DNA from: Blautia sp. Marseille-P3201T
GTDB taxonomy: Bacteria > Bacillota > Clostridia > Lachnospirales > Lachnospiraceae
Length of the DNA: 64,000 bases
Direction: 5' to 3'
Assembly: GCF_900120295.1 (NCBI RefSeq)
Contig: NZ_LT635469.1
Location: forward strand, 434,001-498,000
In this document: piece after piece, positions 10,801 to 18,159 of the stretch
Layout of the letters: each line of letters starts with the position of its first letter
Numbering within the stretch: position 1 is the first letter of the stretch
The notes under the pieces: model-generated
Seen by the model: only the letters and a program-made list of their open reading frames with translations
Told to the model about the DNA's origin: nothing
Databases searched by the model: none
Program-made: the position numbers and the translations under genes

Positions 10801-11527
10801 GTGGGACAGCAATGAAGTCTATGATGAAAAATGGCACGAACTTTTCAAAGACAGCTTTTCTTATGAATATCCTTATCAGGCAGAAGGCACTATTCCGGCA
10901 AAACTTACGGTATCTGAAGTAAAACGAATGCAGAATGCAGATATAGAAGAAAGTGAAATGCTTTTGGAAGAGGAAACAGAGGAAATCGTGCCTTTATTTA
11001 TGCAGGAAACAAAGAAAGAATTAAAAGGCGCTGCAAGGGGAACACTGTACCACAGAGTATGGGAAAATCTGGATTATGAAAAAATAGATACAAAAGAGCA
11101 GATAGAAGAGCAGTTGGAAAATATACTGACAGCAGAAGAAAAGAAATCTATATGGATACCTGATTTTTATCGTTTTGCGAAAAATCCTCTTGCGGTCAGA
11201 ATGAAAGAAGCTGCGCAAAAAGGGCAGCTATACCGAGAACAGCCCTTTGTGATTGCCATTCCTGCAAATCAGATGAAAAAAGAGTATGAAACGGAAGAAG
11301 AAATTTTGGTACAGGGGATTATAGATGCCTATTTTGAGGAAGAAAACGGTCTGGTTCTGGTAGATTATAAGACAGATAAAGTTCAAAAAGGACAGGAAAA
11401 AGAGCTGATAGAAAAATATAAGGTGCAGATGCAGTATTATAAAAAGGCGCTGGAAATGATTACCGATAGAAAGGTAAAAGAAGTCTATATTTATTCATCG
11501 GGACTGGGAAAAGCGGTGTTGGTGTAA
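7883..11527 (+). CDS. addA: ATP-dependent helicase/nuclease subunit A
   Basis: The 1214-aa UvrD/Rep-type helicase and nuclease subunit of AddAB. Walker A is AAAGSGKT (residues 24-31); motif IA/Ic FTRAAAGEMKER and the DEYQDSN Walker B follow, then GDVKQSIYRFR, SIHGSKGLEFP and YVALTRAKEKL. The RecB-family nuclease motif LVDYKTDK is near the C-terminus with the QMQYYKKALE helix. An earlier in-frame ATG lies inside addB, but AAAGGAGGG sits just before the ATG at 7883, giving the family start MGVSWTEEQQ. A terminator follows, so the operon ends here. Confidence 0.96.
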   Translation: MGVSWTEEQQKVIDTRNCNILVSAAAGSGKTAVLVERIIQRITDKNNPVDIDELLIVTFTRAAAGEMKERIRQAIEKKLEENPEDEHLQRQSTLVHHALITTIDSFCSYIVKNYFHLIDLDPSFRMGDEGEMRLLQADVADAVLEEAYTEEAPSFLAFADGFAGGKTDKKIPEMMIKLYSFSMSYPYPEEWLLNCRKAYEVKTLEELENAEWMKLIKNEVKQEIKEASMLLKQSLEISKEPDGPVFYLGLLEDEVSALEKLERTENFFEWKEMLDKLEFKRLPAGKKAEKELVSESRQELAKNLRSEAKDQIKALKERYFQETAEEMLENLQRAGEPVGVLIDLTLAFMKLYREKKKEKNILDFGDLEHYALEILINHTEEKDERTDAARELSKKFAEIMIDEYQDSNLVQEKLLTSVSKIEDGIYNIFMVGDVKQSIYRFRLARPDLFMEKFKTYPQEAGKDCLRIDLHKNFRSRAEVLEGVNYLFYQIMGEDLGGVEYDSTAALYPGRTFPPKQEEESEPATEVLLLEDEEENTRELEARMVALRIGELAGKYLVLDKKTEEYRPAKYSDFTILLRTMSGWAETFKKILNSCGIPASVTTKTGYFSAQEVTTVLDYLKILDNPMQDIPLAAALHGLPEGFSFQELAEIKVLGMENEKTGFYEALLLGENLSSPLGEKIRRFFAVYRELRRKVPYTPMHELIWDFYDATDFLVYQQSFVSGEQRKANLLMLAEKARDYESTSYRGLFNFIRYIENLKKYQVNFGEANTLSENEDTVRIMSIHGSKGLEFPIVFVCGMGKQINMQDARESIVLHPDLGIGSPYVDTQLRIRTRTILQKAVQREILLESLGEELRILYVALTRAKEKLILTGVTSKLEDTLKHFEMLKKQEEERLPYGLRVKGKSYLDWVLAALARHRAMKPFYEMYNLSVYPFNEMYDREPDFTVRQVQPLELVLDEAQLRTEEMLKKGELLLWDSNEVYDEKWHELFKDSFSYEYPYQAEGTIPAKLTVSEVKRMQNADIEESEMLLEEETEEIVPLFMQETKKELKGAARGTLYHRVWENLDYEKIDTKEQIEEQLENILTAEEKKSIWIPDFYRFAKNPLAVRMKEAAQKGQLYREQPFVIAIPANQMKKEYETEEEILVQGIIDAYFEEENGLVLVDYKTDKVQKGQEKELIEKYKVQMQYYKKALEMITDRKVKEVYIYSSGLGKAVLV

Positions 11528-11562
11528 TCACCTGAGTTTAAGCCACTCTAACGGAATAAAAA

Positions 11563-11590
11563 CCCCCATGAGATGCCGCTCATGGGGGGG
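11563..11590 (-). terminator. Rho-independent terminator at convergent addA and araC ends
   Basis: A 10-bp stem (CCCCCATGAG / CTCATGGGGG) with a 6-base loop. On the minus strand it is followed by TTTTTATT, the classic form, and ends the AraC-family gene. On the plus strand it is followed only by GGTTGTGT, so it would terminate addA transcripts more weakly. Confidence 0.85.
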
Positions 11591-11613
11591 TTGTGTGTAG
11601 TCCAATGGACCTT

Positions 11614-12450
11614 TTATCCATTTCGCCACTCTCTGGGTGAAATTCCGTAGACATTTTTAAACGCACGGGAGAAGTGCAGGGGATTACTATATCCCACAGC
11701 ATTTCCAATATCCGCAATAGAAAGTGTGGTCAATTTCAGCAGCTCAGTGGCTTTTACCATTCGATAATTCATTAAAAATTCCTGAGGGGAACGCCCAACG
11801 GAATTTCGAAAAATTTTACCCAGATAGCTGCGGTTAATCCCACAAACTTCGGCTATTTCTTCGATGGAAATATTATTCTGAAAATTCTGTTCTATATAGT
11901 GAATGGCTTCTTGTATATAATAATCGCTCATTTTGCTGCTTTGTGTCAGTCGTGTGGATTTTGCAGACTGAACAAAATAATCAAAAAACAGGTAAAGATG
12001 TCCTAAAAGATGAAAGGAGGACTCTTTGGGATGAGCAATAATATATTCTAATTCTTTTATCATTTGTTCCCGTAAATCTTTGGAATGCGTTCGATATACC
12101 GGATGATCGGTGGAAAAATCAGTAAGGGAAAGCGCTTCCTTTACTCTCAAACCATCGAATTCAATCCATAAATATTCCCATGGAGAATGTTGATCTGCAT
12201 AATAGGTTGTAATCTGGCCGGGAAAAATCAGAAATCCCTGCCCGCTTTTTACAGAATAAGTTTGGGTTATTCCTTTTGCATCATCTGCCATTAGAGTTCC
12301 TGTTCCGGAAAGAACGTAATGAAATAAGTAGTGATTTCTGGTAACGGGACCAAAGGAATGACAGGGAGTACAGGCTTCCCGTCCACATTGGAACATGCCC
12401 AAATCTATAAAATTTTCATTTGGAAAAATATTGAAGAAAACGTTTCCCAT
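11614..12450 (-). CDS. AraC-family transcriptional regulator, probably of the GH36 gene
   Basis: A 278-aa regulator. Residues 1-150 form an AraC-type cupin sensing domain (SGTGTLMADDAKG, GQGFLIFPGQITTYY). The C-terminal 100 residues hold two helix-turn-helix units, NISIEEIAEVCGINRSYLGK and LSIADIGNAVGYSNPLHFSR, ending in YGISPREWRNG. It is transcribed away from the alpha-galactosidase across a 175-base gap. That is the usual layout for an AraC/MsmR/RafR-type activator that senses a galactoside and turns on its neighbour; the ligand is inferred from the neighbour. A cre-like sequence (12435-12448) overlaps its first codons. Confidence 0.88.
   Translation of the reverse strand: MGNVFFNIFPNENFIDLGMFQCGREACTPCHSFGPVTRNHYLFHYVLSGTGTLMADDAKGITQTYSVKSGQGFLIFPGQITTYYADQHSPWEYLWIEFDGLRVKEALSLTDFSTDHPVYRTHSKDLREQMIKELEYIIAHPKESSFHLLGHLYLFFDYFVQSAKSTRLTQSSKMSDYYIQEAIHYIEQNFQNNISIEEIAEVCGINRSYLGKIFRNSVGRSPQEFLMNYRMVKATELLKLTTLSIADIGNAVGYSNPLHFSRAFKNVYGISPREWRNG
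12435..12448. promoter_or_regulatory. Possible catabolite-responsive element (cre)
   Basis: AGAAAACGTTTCCC, read on the other strand GGGAAACGTTTTCT, matches 12 of 14 positions of the CcpA consensus TGNAARCGNWWWCA, with misses only at the two ends. It covers the start of the AraC-family gene and lies upstream of the GH36 gene, where catabolite repression would make sense. This is a motif match only. Confidence 0.3.
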
Positions 12451-12625
12451 ATATAGCTCCTTTTGAATATAGCAAAATACGTTATAATAATATTATTATA
12501 CTACAGAATTAAGCATTGTGGTATAAAAGTGCTATATTTAGATATTTATAAGTTGCAAATTGGTATGCTATAATCTGTTCATAAAAATCAGTGTGTAAAA
12601 AGTAACTTTAGGAGGAAATGAAAAT
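12451..12625. promoter_or_regulatory. Divergent promoter region of araC-like and GH36 genes
   Basis: A 175-base AT-rich gap. It contains a perfect 18-bp palindrome made only of A and T (12483-12500), next to the likely minus-strand -10 region of the regulator gene. A TATAAT at 12569-12574 suits the GH36 gene. No good -35 lies 17 bases before that -10, as expected for an activator-dependent promoter. The GH36 ribosome site is AGGAGG at 12611-12616. Confidence 0.5.
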
Positions 12626-14803
12626 ATGGCAATAAAAGCAGAAAACAATGTTTTTTCTTTGGAAACAGCTCATACCCTTTATCAGATGAAGGTAGATATG
12701 TTTGGTGTATTAAATCATTTATGGTATGGAGCAAAAACAGATTGCTGTATGGACTATTTGTTGGATTATCCTGATTTGGGATTTTCGGGAAATATTTACG
12801 AGGCAGGAGATAACCGCAGCTATTCCTTAAACACAAGACCTTTGGAATACGGAGCAGAGGGTGTGGGAGATTTTCGTGTACCTGCAATTTCTGTTACTCA
12901 CGAAGACGGAAGTACAGCTCTTGACTTACGTTTTCAAAGCTATGAGATAAAAAGAGGAAAATATAAAATACAGGGATTGCCTGCGGTGTATGCAAAAGAA
13001 GATCAGGCAGAAACTTTGGAGATTATTCTAAAAGATACAGCAACAGAAACATTGGTGACGTTGCTTTACGGGGTGATTTCCGAGGCAGATGTGATTACCA
13101 GAAGTGTAATTGTGACAAATCAGGGAAAAACACCTGTTATATTAAATAAAGTGCATAGTTTTGCCATGGACATTCCTTATGGGGACTGGGAATGGATACA
13201 TTTTCATGGCAGACACGTAATGGAACGTCAGGCAGAGCGAGTACCTCTTATCCACGGTATTCAGGAGAGCAGCAGCACAAGAGGAACTTCCAGCCACCAG
13301 CAGAACCCCACAGCGCTTTTATGTGAAAAAGGATGTACAGAGACAACAGGATTTTGTATGGGAATGGCTTTGATGTACAGTGGAAGCTTTCAGACACAGG
13401 TACAGTTGGATGAACTTGAACAGGTTCGTATGACTATGGGAATTCATGCAGATAATTTTGCATGGACATTAAAGGAAGGAGAGAGTTTTTATGCACCTGA
13501 GGTTATCCTGTCTTGTTCAGATGAGGGTATGGGAGAACTTTCTCGCCGTTTTCACCATATTATCCGCAATCATGTGTGCAGAGGTCAATATCAGTTATCA
13601 AGCCGCCCTGTTTTAATTAACAACTGGGAAGCCACATATTTTGATTTTAATGAAGAAAAAATTGAGAAGATTGCAAGGCAGGCAGCAGAGCTGGGTATTG
13701 ATATGATGGTTCTGGATGATGGATGGTTTGGAAAAAGAGACAGCGATACTTCCGGTTTGGGTGATTGGTTTGTCAATGAAGAAAAACTCAGAGGCGGTTT
13801 AAACACATTAGTAGAAAAGATTAATCATATGGGTATGAAGTTTGGTCTGTGGTTTGAGCCGGAAATGGTTTCGGAAGACAGTGAATTATACCGAACACAC
13901 CCTGACTGGGCAATTCGTATTCCGGGGAGAAATCCTTCACGGAGCAGATATCAGCTTGTTTTAGATATGGCAAATCCTGAAGTGACAGAGTATTTGTATG
14001 AGACAATCAGTAAAGTTTTGAGAGAAAATCATATTGAATATGTGAAATGGGATATGAACAGGAGTATCTGTGACTGGTATACTAAGACATTACCAGACAG
14101 CCGTCAGAAAGAAATGCCACATAGATATGTTTTAGGGCTGTATGAACTGCTGGAGCGATTGACAGGAGAATTTCCTCATATTCTGTTTGAAGGATGCAGC
14201 GGTGGAGGCGGCAGATTTGATGCAGGTATGTTATATTACTGTCCGCAGATCTGGTGCAGTGATGATACAGACGCACATGAAAGAACGTTTATTCAGTACG
14301 GAACCAGCTTTTTCTATCCTATTTCAGCAGTAGGTTCTCATGTTTCAGCAGTGCCAAATCATCAGACAGGAAGAAGTACTTCTATTGAGACAAGAGGTAC
14401 AGTAGCCATGGCAGGCAGCTTTGGATATGAACTGGACTTAAATATTTTAAGTGAGGAAGAGAAACAGGAAGTTGCCAAGCAGATAAAAACTTATAAAGAG
14501 TATCAGCCCCTTATTCATAATGGTTTCTATTATCGTTTGAGTAATCCACATAAAGAAAATATGGCTGTATGGGAATTTGTATCACAGGATGGAAAGGAAG
14601 TATTGGTGCAGGGCGTGGTATTTCGTGCAAAACCAAATACTTTGCGCATCAGGATACGGCTTGCAGGGCTGGAAGAGGGAATGTATGAAGTTCTCGGTAC
14701 AGGAGAAGTTTATACAGGAAAAGCACTGATGACAGGTGGAATTTTACTGCCTAAAGTAAGCGGGGATGATGTGTCCTTTGAATTCTATTTGAAGAAAAAA
14801 TAA
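12626..14803 (+). CDS. Alpha-galactosidase, glycoside hydrolase family 36
   Basis: A 725-aa cytosolic enzyme that cleaves terminal alpha-1,6-galactose from raffinose-family sugars, melibiose or galactomannan. It has the N-terminal beta-sandwich, then the TIM barrel with VLDDGWFGKRD, GLWFEPEMVS, the nucleophile motif KWDMNR (Asp476) and the acid/base motif WCSDDTDAHERT (Asp546 or Asp547), and a C-terminal beta domain. Length fits the bacterial tetrameric GH36 group. No signal peptide is present, so substrate must be imported, but no transporter gene is next to it here. Expression is probably controlled by the divergent AraC-family regulator. Confidence 0.95.
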   Translation: MAIKAENNVFSLETAHTLYQMKVDMFGVLNHLWYGAKTDCCMDYLLDYPDLGFSGNIYEAGDNRSYSLNTRPLEYGAEGVGDFRVPAISVTHEDGSTALDLRFQSYEIKRGKYKIQGLPAVYAKEDQAETLEIILKDTATETLVTLLYGVISEADVITRSVIVTNQGKTPVILNKVHSFAMDIPYGDWEWIHFHGRHVMERQAERVPLIHGIQESSSTRGTSSHQQNPTALLCEKGCTETTGFCMGMALMYSGSFQTQVQLDELEQVRMTMGIHADNFAWTLKEGESFYAPEVILSCSDEGMGELSRRFHHIIRNHVCRGQYQLSSRPVLINNWEATYFDFNEEKIEKIARQAAELGIDMMVLDDGWFGKRDSDTSGLGDWFVNEEKLRGGLNTLVEKINHMGMKFGLWFEPEMVSEDSELYRTHPDWAIRIPGRNPSRSRYQLVLDMANPEVTEYLYETISKVLRENHIEYVKWDMNRSICDWYTKTLPDSRQKEMPHRYVLGLYELLERLTGEFPHILFEGCSGGGGRFDAGMLYYCPQIWCSDDTDAHERTFIQYGTSFFYPISAVGSHVSAVPNHQTGRSTSIETRGTVAMAGSFGYELDLNILSEEEKQEVAKQIKTYKEYQPLIHNGFYYRLSNPHKENMAVWEFVSQDGKEVLVQGVVFRAKPNTLRIRIRLAGLEEGMYEVLGTGEVYTGKALMTGGILLPKVSGDDVSFEFYLKKK

Positions 14804-14906
14804 AATTTACTGTGGTAAATTGTAATGCATTCCTTTTCCTGAATTACTATGATATAATTCTACTACAGAAAAGTGTATTTATTCAGTGGAAAGGGGGAAA
14901 TACAAT

Positions 14907-15743
14907 ATGAAAAAATTTATAGGTGTAGTTGGCATCGGGCTTATCTGTTGTTTGATACTTGTTGTCTTGTGGAAAGGAAAAAATCCGGAAGGAAATGAGG
15001 AAGAAATAGATGAGCAATATCAGTATGAACCATATGAACTGCATGAAGATACATCGTTTTCTCAAGTTAAAAAAAATCCCAAAGGAAACTGGGTGCAAGC
15101 AGATGAAGGCTGGCGTTATCAGTATGAAGACGGAGCGTTTGCCACAGATACGTGGATAGCTCTGGATGGAGAAAGGTATCACTTTGACAAAGATGGCTGG
15201 ATGCAGGTAGGTTGGATTGAAGTAGATGGGAATGATTATTATCTAAATGAAGATGGAGTAATGTTGCAAGATGCATTTACCGAAGATGGATATTATTTAA
15301 ACGGAGATGGAATTCGAACCTCTGATCAATTGATGGAAGGAGATGGAATTACTTATATGGTTGATACGGATCCAAGAGGGCAGGACTCTTATTGGGATAT
15401 GTATTATTATGATATTCCTACGTCTAATCATTATGAATTGCATGAAGGAAAAGTTTTTGAGGGATGGGAAAATCCTTTAACACCGGAAATGTTACATAAG
15501 ATTGATATGGAGGCAGTTGAGGAGAATAGTATCATTCTGGATCATAAGAATTACAAAGATGGGTATTCCCCATCAATGCGATTTATAGATTATGATGAGA
15601 CAAAGAAAAAGGCTGTTGTAATAGGACAGTATACAAAATCTGTATATCAGAACGTAGAAGAGTGTATCGGAACGTATTTAACGAGAGAATATAATCTGGA
15701 AACAGGAGAGTTAATCCAAGAAACTGAAGATCAATTAAAATAA
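14907..15743 (+). CDS. Membrane-anchored protein with cell-wall-binding repeats
   Basis: A 278-aa exported protein. After MKKF comes one hydrophobic anchor (VVGIGLICCLILVVLW), then an acidic linker. From about residue 55 to 140 there are three to four choline/glucan-binding-type repeats with the Trp/Tyr-Gly spacing of CW_binding_1 (for example GWRYQYEDGAF, GERYHFDKDGWM, GNDYYLNEDGVM, GYYLNGDG). The C-terminal 140 residues match nothing I recognise. An upstream in-frame ATG (14886) is possible, but AAGGGGG at 14891-14897 fits the ATG at 14907. A weak promoter with TATAAT at 14853-14858 precedes it. Function is unknown; attachment to wall glycan is inferred. Confidence 0.65.
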   Translation: MKKFIGVVGIGLICCLILVVLWKGKNPEGNEEEIDEQYQYEPYELHEDTSFSQVKKNPKGNWVQADEGWRYQYEDGAFATDTWIALDGERYHFDKDGWMQVGWIEVDGNDYYLNEDGVMLQDAFTEDGYYLNGDGIRTSDQLMEGDGITYMVDTDPRGQDSYWDMYYYDIPTSNHYELHEGKVFEGWENPLTPEMLHKIDMEAVEENSIILDHKNYKDGYSPSMRFIDYDETKKKAVVIGQYTKSVYQNVEECIGTYLTREYNLETGELIQETEDQLK

Positions 15744-15781
15744 TTGTATGAAAGTACAGAATTTCGTTCATATATTTGTGA

Positions 15782-15862
15782 AGGGCAGAATTCGAAGAGA
15801 TAATGGATAGAATGGAGGGAGAGTTGTATACGATTGGGGATGTTCCGCAAGATGAAGTATAA
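15782..15862 (+). pseudogene. Possible 3' remnant of a lost gene
   Basis: A stop-free frame of 26 codons ending in TAA, reading RAEFEEIMDRMEGELYTIGD and on to PQDEV. Its acidic, helical composition resembles a real protein C-terminus. It is preceded by a TGA and has no ribosome site or start at a sensible place, and a good terminator follows 24 bases later as if serving it. The simplest reading is the tail of a gene whose front was deleted. No family could be named. Confidence 0.3.
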
Positions 15863-15885
15863 TATATAATGTGAAAATTGAGAAA

Positions 15886-15923
15886 GAGGGATTGCGCTTA
15901 ACCGTGCAGTCCTTCATTTTTTT
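15886..15923 (+). terminator. Rho-independent terminator
   Basis: A stem of GAGGGATTGC (15886-15895) with GCAGTCCTTC (15906-15915), allowing G-U pairs, a 10-base loop, then A and seven T. It ends transcripts from the cell-wall-repeat gene and the remnant. Confidence 0.75.
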
Positions 15924-15961
15924 CTTTAAAAATTCTTTCGAATTTCTTTTATAAAATATCA

Positions 15962-15991
15962 TTGACAAAATAATATTATATATCGTATAGT
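15962..15991 (+). promoter_or_regulatory. Promoter and likely operator of the PadR operon
   Basis: TTGACA (15962-15967), an 18-base spacer and TATAGT (15986-15991). The spacer, the -10 and the bases after it hold repeated, partly palindromic AT elements (AATATTATATATCG, ATAGTATT, ATAGTATTGCGTAT). PadR-family repressors commonly bind such sites in their own promoters; autoregulation is inferred. Confidence 0.6.
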
Positions 15992-16053
15992 ATTAAATAT
16001 AAAATAGTATTGCGTATAAAACAATATTATAGCAATAGAAACGAGGTGAAGTT

Positions 16054-16377
16054 ATGGTTTTTAATACAGGCGCCGCCCTCTTAGATGCTATTGTACTGGC
16101 AGTTGTATCCAATGAGAGTGAAGGGACTTACGGGTATAAAATTACACAGGATGTCCGTCAGGTTCTGGATGTTTCAGAGTCTACCCTTTATCCGGTACTT
16201 CGCAGACTTCAAAAAGACGAATGTTTGGAAACCTATGATAAAGAATATGGTGGCAGAAACAGGAGATATTATAAAGTGACAGAAAGAGGAAGAGTGCAGT
16301 TGGATTTATATCGCGTAGAATGGAAAAGCTACTCAACAAAGATAAGTACATTGTTTGAGGGAGGAATAGGGAAATGA
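16054..16377 (+). CDS. PadR-family transcriptional regulator
   Basis: A 107-aa winged-helix repressor of the short PadR-s2 type. It has LLDAIVLAVVSNES, the recognition helix region SESTLYPVLRRLQKDECLE, the wing with GGRNRRYYKVTERGR, and a short C-terminal dimerisation helix. The ATG follows ACGAGGTGA. Its TGA overlaps the ATG of the DUF1700 gene. First place in the operon suggests it represses this operon until an envelope or antibiotic stress signal arrives. The signal is unknown. Confidence 0.92.
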   Translation: MVFNTGAALLDAIVLAVVSNESEGTYGYKITQDVRQVLDVSESTLYPVLRRLQKDECLETYDKEYGGRNRRYYKVTERGRVQLDLYRVEWKSYSTKISTLFEGGIGK

Positions 16378-17060
16378 TGAGAAGAAAGGAATTTTTAGAG
16401 CAGTTAGAACGACTGCTGTGGGATATACCGGAACAGGAGAGAAAAGAGGCATTGGAGTTTTATGAAAATTATTTTGACGATGCCGGAGAGGAAAACGAAG
16501 CAACTGTTATTCAGGAACTGGGAAGTCCGGGGAAAGTTGCAGCAACGATTAAAGCGGATTTAGACGAAAACGGCAGTGAACATGGAGAGTATCGCGAAAC
16601 GGGTTATACCGATGAACGTTTTGAAGAAAAGAATATGCCGGATATACAAAGCGAAAGAGCAGCACAAAAACCAAAAAGAAGCAGTTTATCATGGGCATTG
16701 ATTTTATTATTGGCGGTTATAACTTCACCTGTCTGGGGTGCATTGCTATTAGCAGGGCTTGGACTGATTGCAGCAGTTGTGGGAGCAGCAATTGGTGTGG
16801 CCGCAGCATTATTCTTTGGATGTATTGGCCTTTTAATAGGAGGTGTAATCTGTCTGGGCGTGTCTATATCACAGCTTCCGGCTGTTCCTACAGCAGCGTT
16901 GGTGGCAGGAGCAGGACTTTTAATGATTTGTATCGGTTTTCTGCTGCTACTTGGATTTTTGTGGCTGGCAGTAAAAATATTTCCAATATGTTTTCGTTGG
17001 GGAATTGATTTTATACAAAGAATTTTGCACAAAAGAATTTCAGGAGGTGAAAGAAAATGA
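16374..17060 (+). CDS. DUF1700/HAAS-domain membrane protein
   Basis: A 228-aa protein. Residues 1-65 form the helical HAAS/DUF1700 domain (MRRKEFLEQLERLLWDIPEQ and YYENYFDDAG-type motif YENYFDDAGEENEATVIQELGSP). Several Gly/Ala-rich membrane helices follow (about residues 100-215), then a basic tail. DUF1700 proteins are typically encoded between a PadR regulator and a DUF4097 protein, as here, and are thought to carry signals at the membrane. It overlaps both neighbours by four bases, so the three proteins are made together. Its molecular function is not established. Confidence 0.85.
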   Translation: MMRRKEFLEQLERLLWDIPEQERKEALEFYENYFDDAGEENEATVIQELGSPGKVAATIKADLDENGSEHGEYRETGYTDERFEEKNMPDIQSERAAQKPKRSSLSWALILLLAVITSPVWGALLLAGLGLIAAVVGAAIGVAAALFFGCIGLLIGGVICLGVSISQLPAVPTAALVAGAGLLMICIGFLLLLGFLWLAVKIFPICFRWGIDFIQRILHKRISGGERK

Positions 17061-17890
17061 AAAAATTTACAAAAATTGCATTGATTGTAATACTTGTTAC
17101 CGGTGTGATAGGTGGATGTCTCATGGGCGCCGGATTAGTATTTGGAGGTTCGCTTAGAAGTGTTAATGGAAATTTTGGCAATAGTCGTCTGTACCATTTT
17201 CTTTGCAGAATGGACAGAGAACTGGATGATGACCACTGGGATATAGAAGATGATTTTGATGATTACCATCACAGAGGAAAAAACTTGGGACAATCTTCTG
17301 AAACAACAGAAGGTTCTGTTTCACAAAGCTTTCCGGCTTCAGAAGTAGAGAGTCTGGATATTGAAATGCATGTGGGAAAAATAGAAATCAGAACTATGCA
17401 GGAAGATGAAATCAGAATATCCGGGTTATCAGGCTCTGATTTGATAGAGTTTGATGCAGAGGACAGAGAAGTTGTATTAGAAAAACCTTACAATGATTAT
17501 GGAGTACAAGAAACAGTAGTTATTGAAATTCCGGAAAACAAGGTATTTTCATCTTTTGATGCTCATGTAGATGCAGGACAATTTGCTGTGTCAGGAAAAC
17601 TTTCTGTAAGAGAATGTGATTTATCTTTGACATCCGGGGAAATAAAAATGGATCTTTTAGATGCACAGGAAACAGATGTTGAAGTGGTATCAGGCAATAT
17701 GGATATTACACATACAGGAAAATTGGAAGATTATGCAGTGTCAGTACAGCGTGCAAGTGGGCAGCTTCTGTTAAACGGAGAGGAGTATGCAGGGACTGCC
17801 AATGCCAGATATGGTACTATGGGAAGTATGAAAAAAATTGATATTGAAAGTACTTCAGGAAGTATAGCTGTTAATTTTGAAAACAAGTAA
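17057..17890 (+). CDS. DUF4097 (LiaG-like) beta-helix surface protein
   Basis: A 277-aa exported protein with an N-terminal anchor or signal segment (IALIVILVTGVIGGCLMGAG), an acidic linker, and from about residue 95 a repetitive beta-rich domain with the DUF4097 pattern (ESLDIEMHVGKIEIRTM, DLSLTSGEIKMDLLDAQETD, VEVVSGNMDITHTG, IDIESTSGSIAVNF). The family includes LiaG and putative adhesins facing the wall. The DUF1700-DUF4097-PspC order suggests a role in envelope stress response. GGAGG at 17042-17046 serves its ATG. Confidence 0.85.
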   Translation: MKKFTKIALIVILVTGVIGGCLMGAGLVFGGSLRSVNGNFGNSRLYHFLCRMDRELDDDHWDIEDDFDDYHHRGKNLGQSSETTEGSVSQSFPASEVESLDIEMHVGKIEIRTMQEDEIRISGLSGSDLIEFDAEDREVVLEKPYNDYGVQETVVIEIPENKVFSSFDAHVDAGQFAVSGKLSVRECDLSLTSGEIKMDLLDAQETDVEVVSGNMDITHTGKLEDYAVSVQRASGQLLLNGEEYAGTANARYGTMGSMKKIDIESTSGSIAVNFENK

Positions 17891-17904
17891 AGGGAGAGAT
17901 TATT

Positions 17905-18090
17905 ATGTCGGATAAAAGATTATATCGTTCATCAACAAATTATATGTTAGCAGGTGTTTGTGGAGGTATTGCAGAGTATTTTAATATTGACCCTACATTA
18001 GTTCGTCTAGCCTGGATTATCCTTACCTGCATGGGATTTGGAACAGGAATTATTGCTTATATTGTTGCAGCAATTGTAATTCCAAAATAA
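17905..18090 (+). CDS. PspC-domain protein
   Basis: A 61-aa protein nearly all made of the PspC domain: the soluble start KRLYRSSTNYMLAGVCGGIA, then EYFNIDPTLVRLAWIILTCM and one long membrane helix ending in IVAAIVIPK. PspC domains sense or respond to membrane stress (phage shock and LiaF-like systems). It follows the DUF4097 gene after 14 bases and has AAAGGGAGAG as ribosome site, so it is the last gene of the padR operon; a terminator follows. Confidence 0.92.
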   Translation: MSDKRLYRSSTNYMLAGVCGGIAEYFNIDPTLVRLAWIILTCMGFGTGIIAYIVAAIVIPK

Positions 18091-18103
18091 AAGTGCAGTT
18101 TTT

Positions 18104-18131
18104 GTATAAAAATTAAAATCAGGGCCATACT
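18104..18131 (+). promoter_or_regulatory. Sigma-G-like promoter of the small spore protein gene
   Basis: GTATA (18104-18108), a 17-base spacer and CATACT (18126-18131). This agrees with the forespore consensus GHATR / CATNHTA except the last base. The -10 overlaps the left arm of the hairpin at 18125-18152. Start of transcription would fall about 7 bases after the -10, in the hairpin loop. Confidence 0.5.
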
Positions 18132-18159
18132 CCAAAGAAGAAAGGAGTGTGGCTTTTTT
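18125..18159 (+). terminator. Terminator of the padR operon that also covers the next gene's ribosome site
   Basis: CCATACTCC (18125-18133) pairs with GGAGTGTGG (18144-18152), with a 10-base loop and then CTTTTTT. It is a good rho-independent terminator for pspC. Its right arm carries the GGAG ribosome site of the small spore protein gene starting at 18160, so RNA reading through from upstream would hide that site. Confidence 0.8.

Larger units (their letters stand above)
15744..16053. other. 310-base intergenic region: gene remnant, terminator, padR promoter
   Basis: It holds a short reading frame that looks like the last 26 codons of a lost gene (15782-15862), a rho-independent terminator (15886-15923), and an AT-rich promoter and operator zone (15962-16045) in front of the PadR-family gene. 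Confidence 0.6.

Noticed and set aside
12116-12140. Second cre-like sequence (GGAAAGCGCTTCCT) inside the araC-like gene
   Set aside because: Only 11 of 14 matches to the consensus and well inside coding sequence; likely chance.
12588-12887. Minus-strand frame overlapping the start of the GH36 gene
   Set aside because: It crosses the promoter region and the GH36 start; composition is that of an antisense frame.
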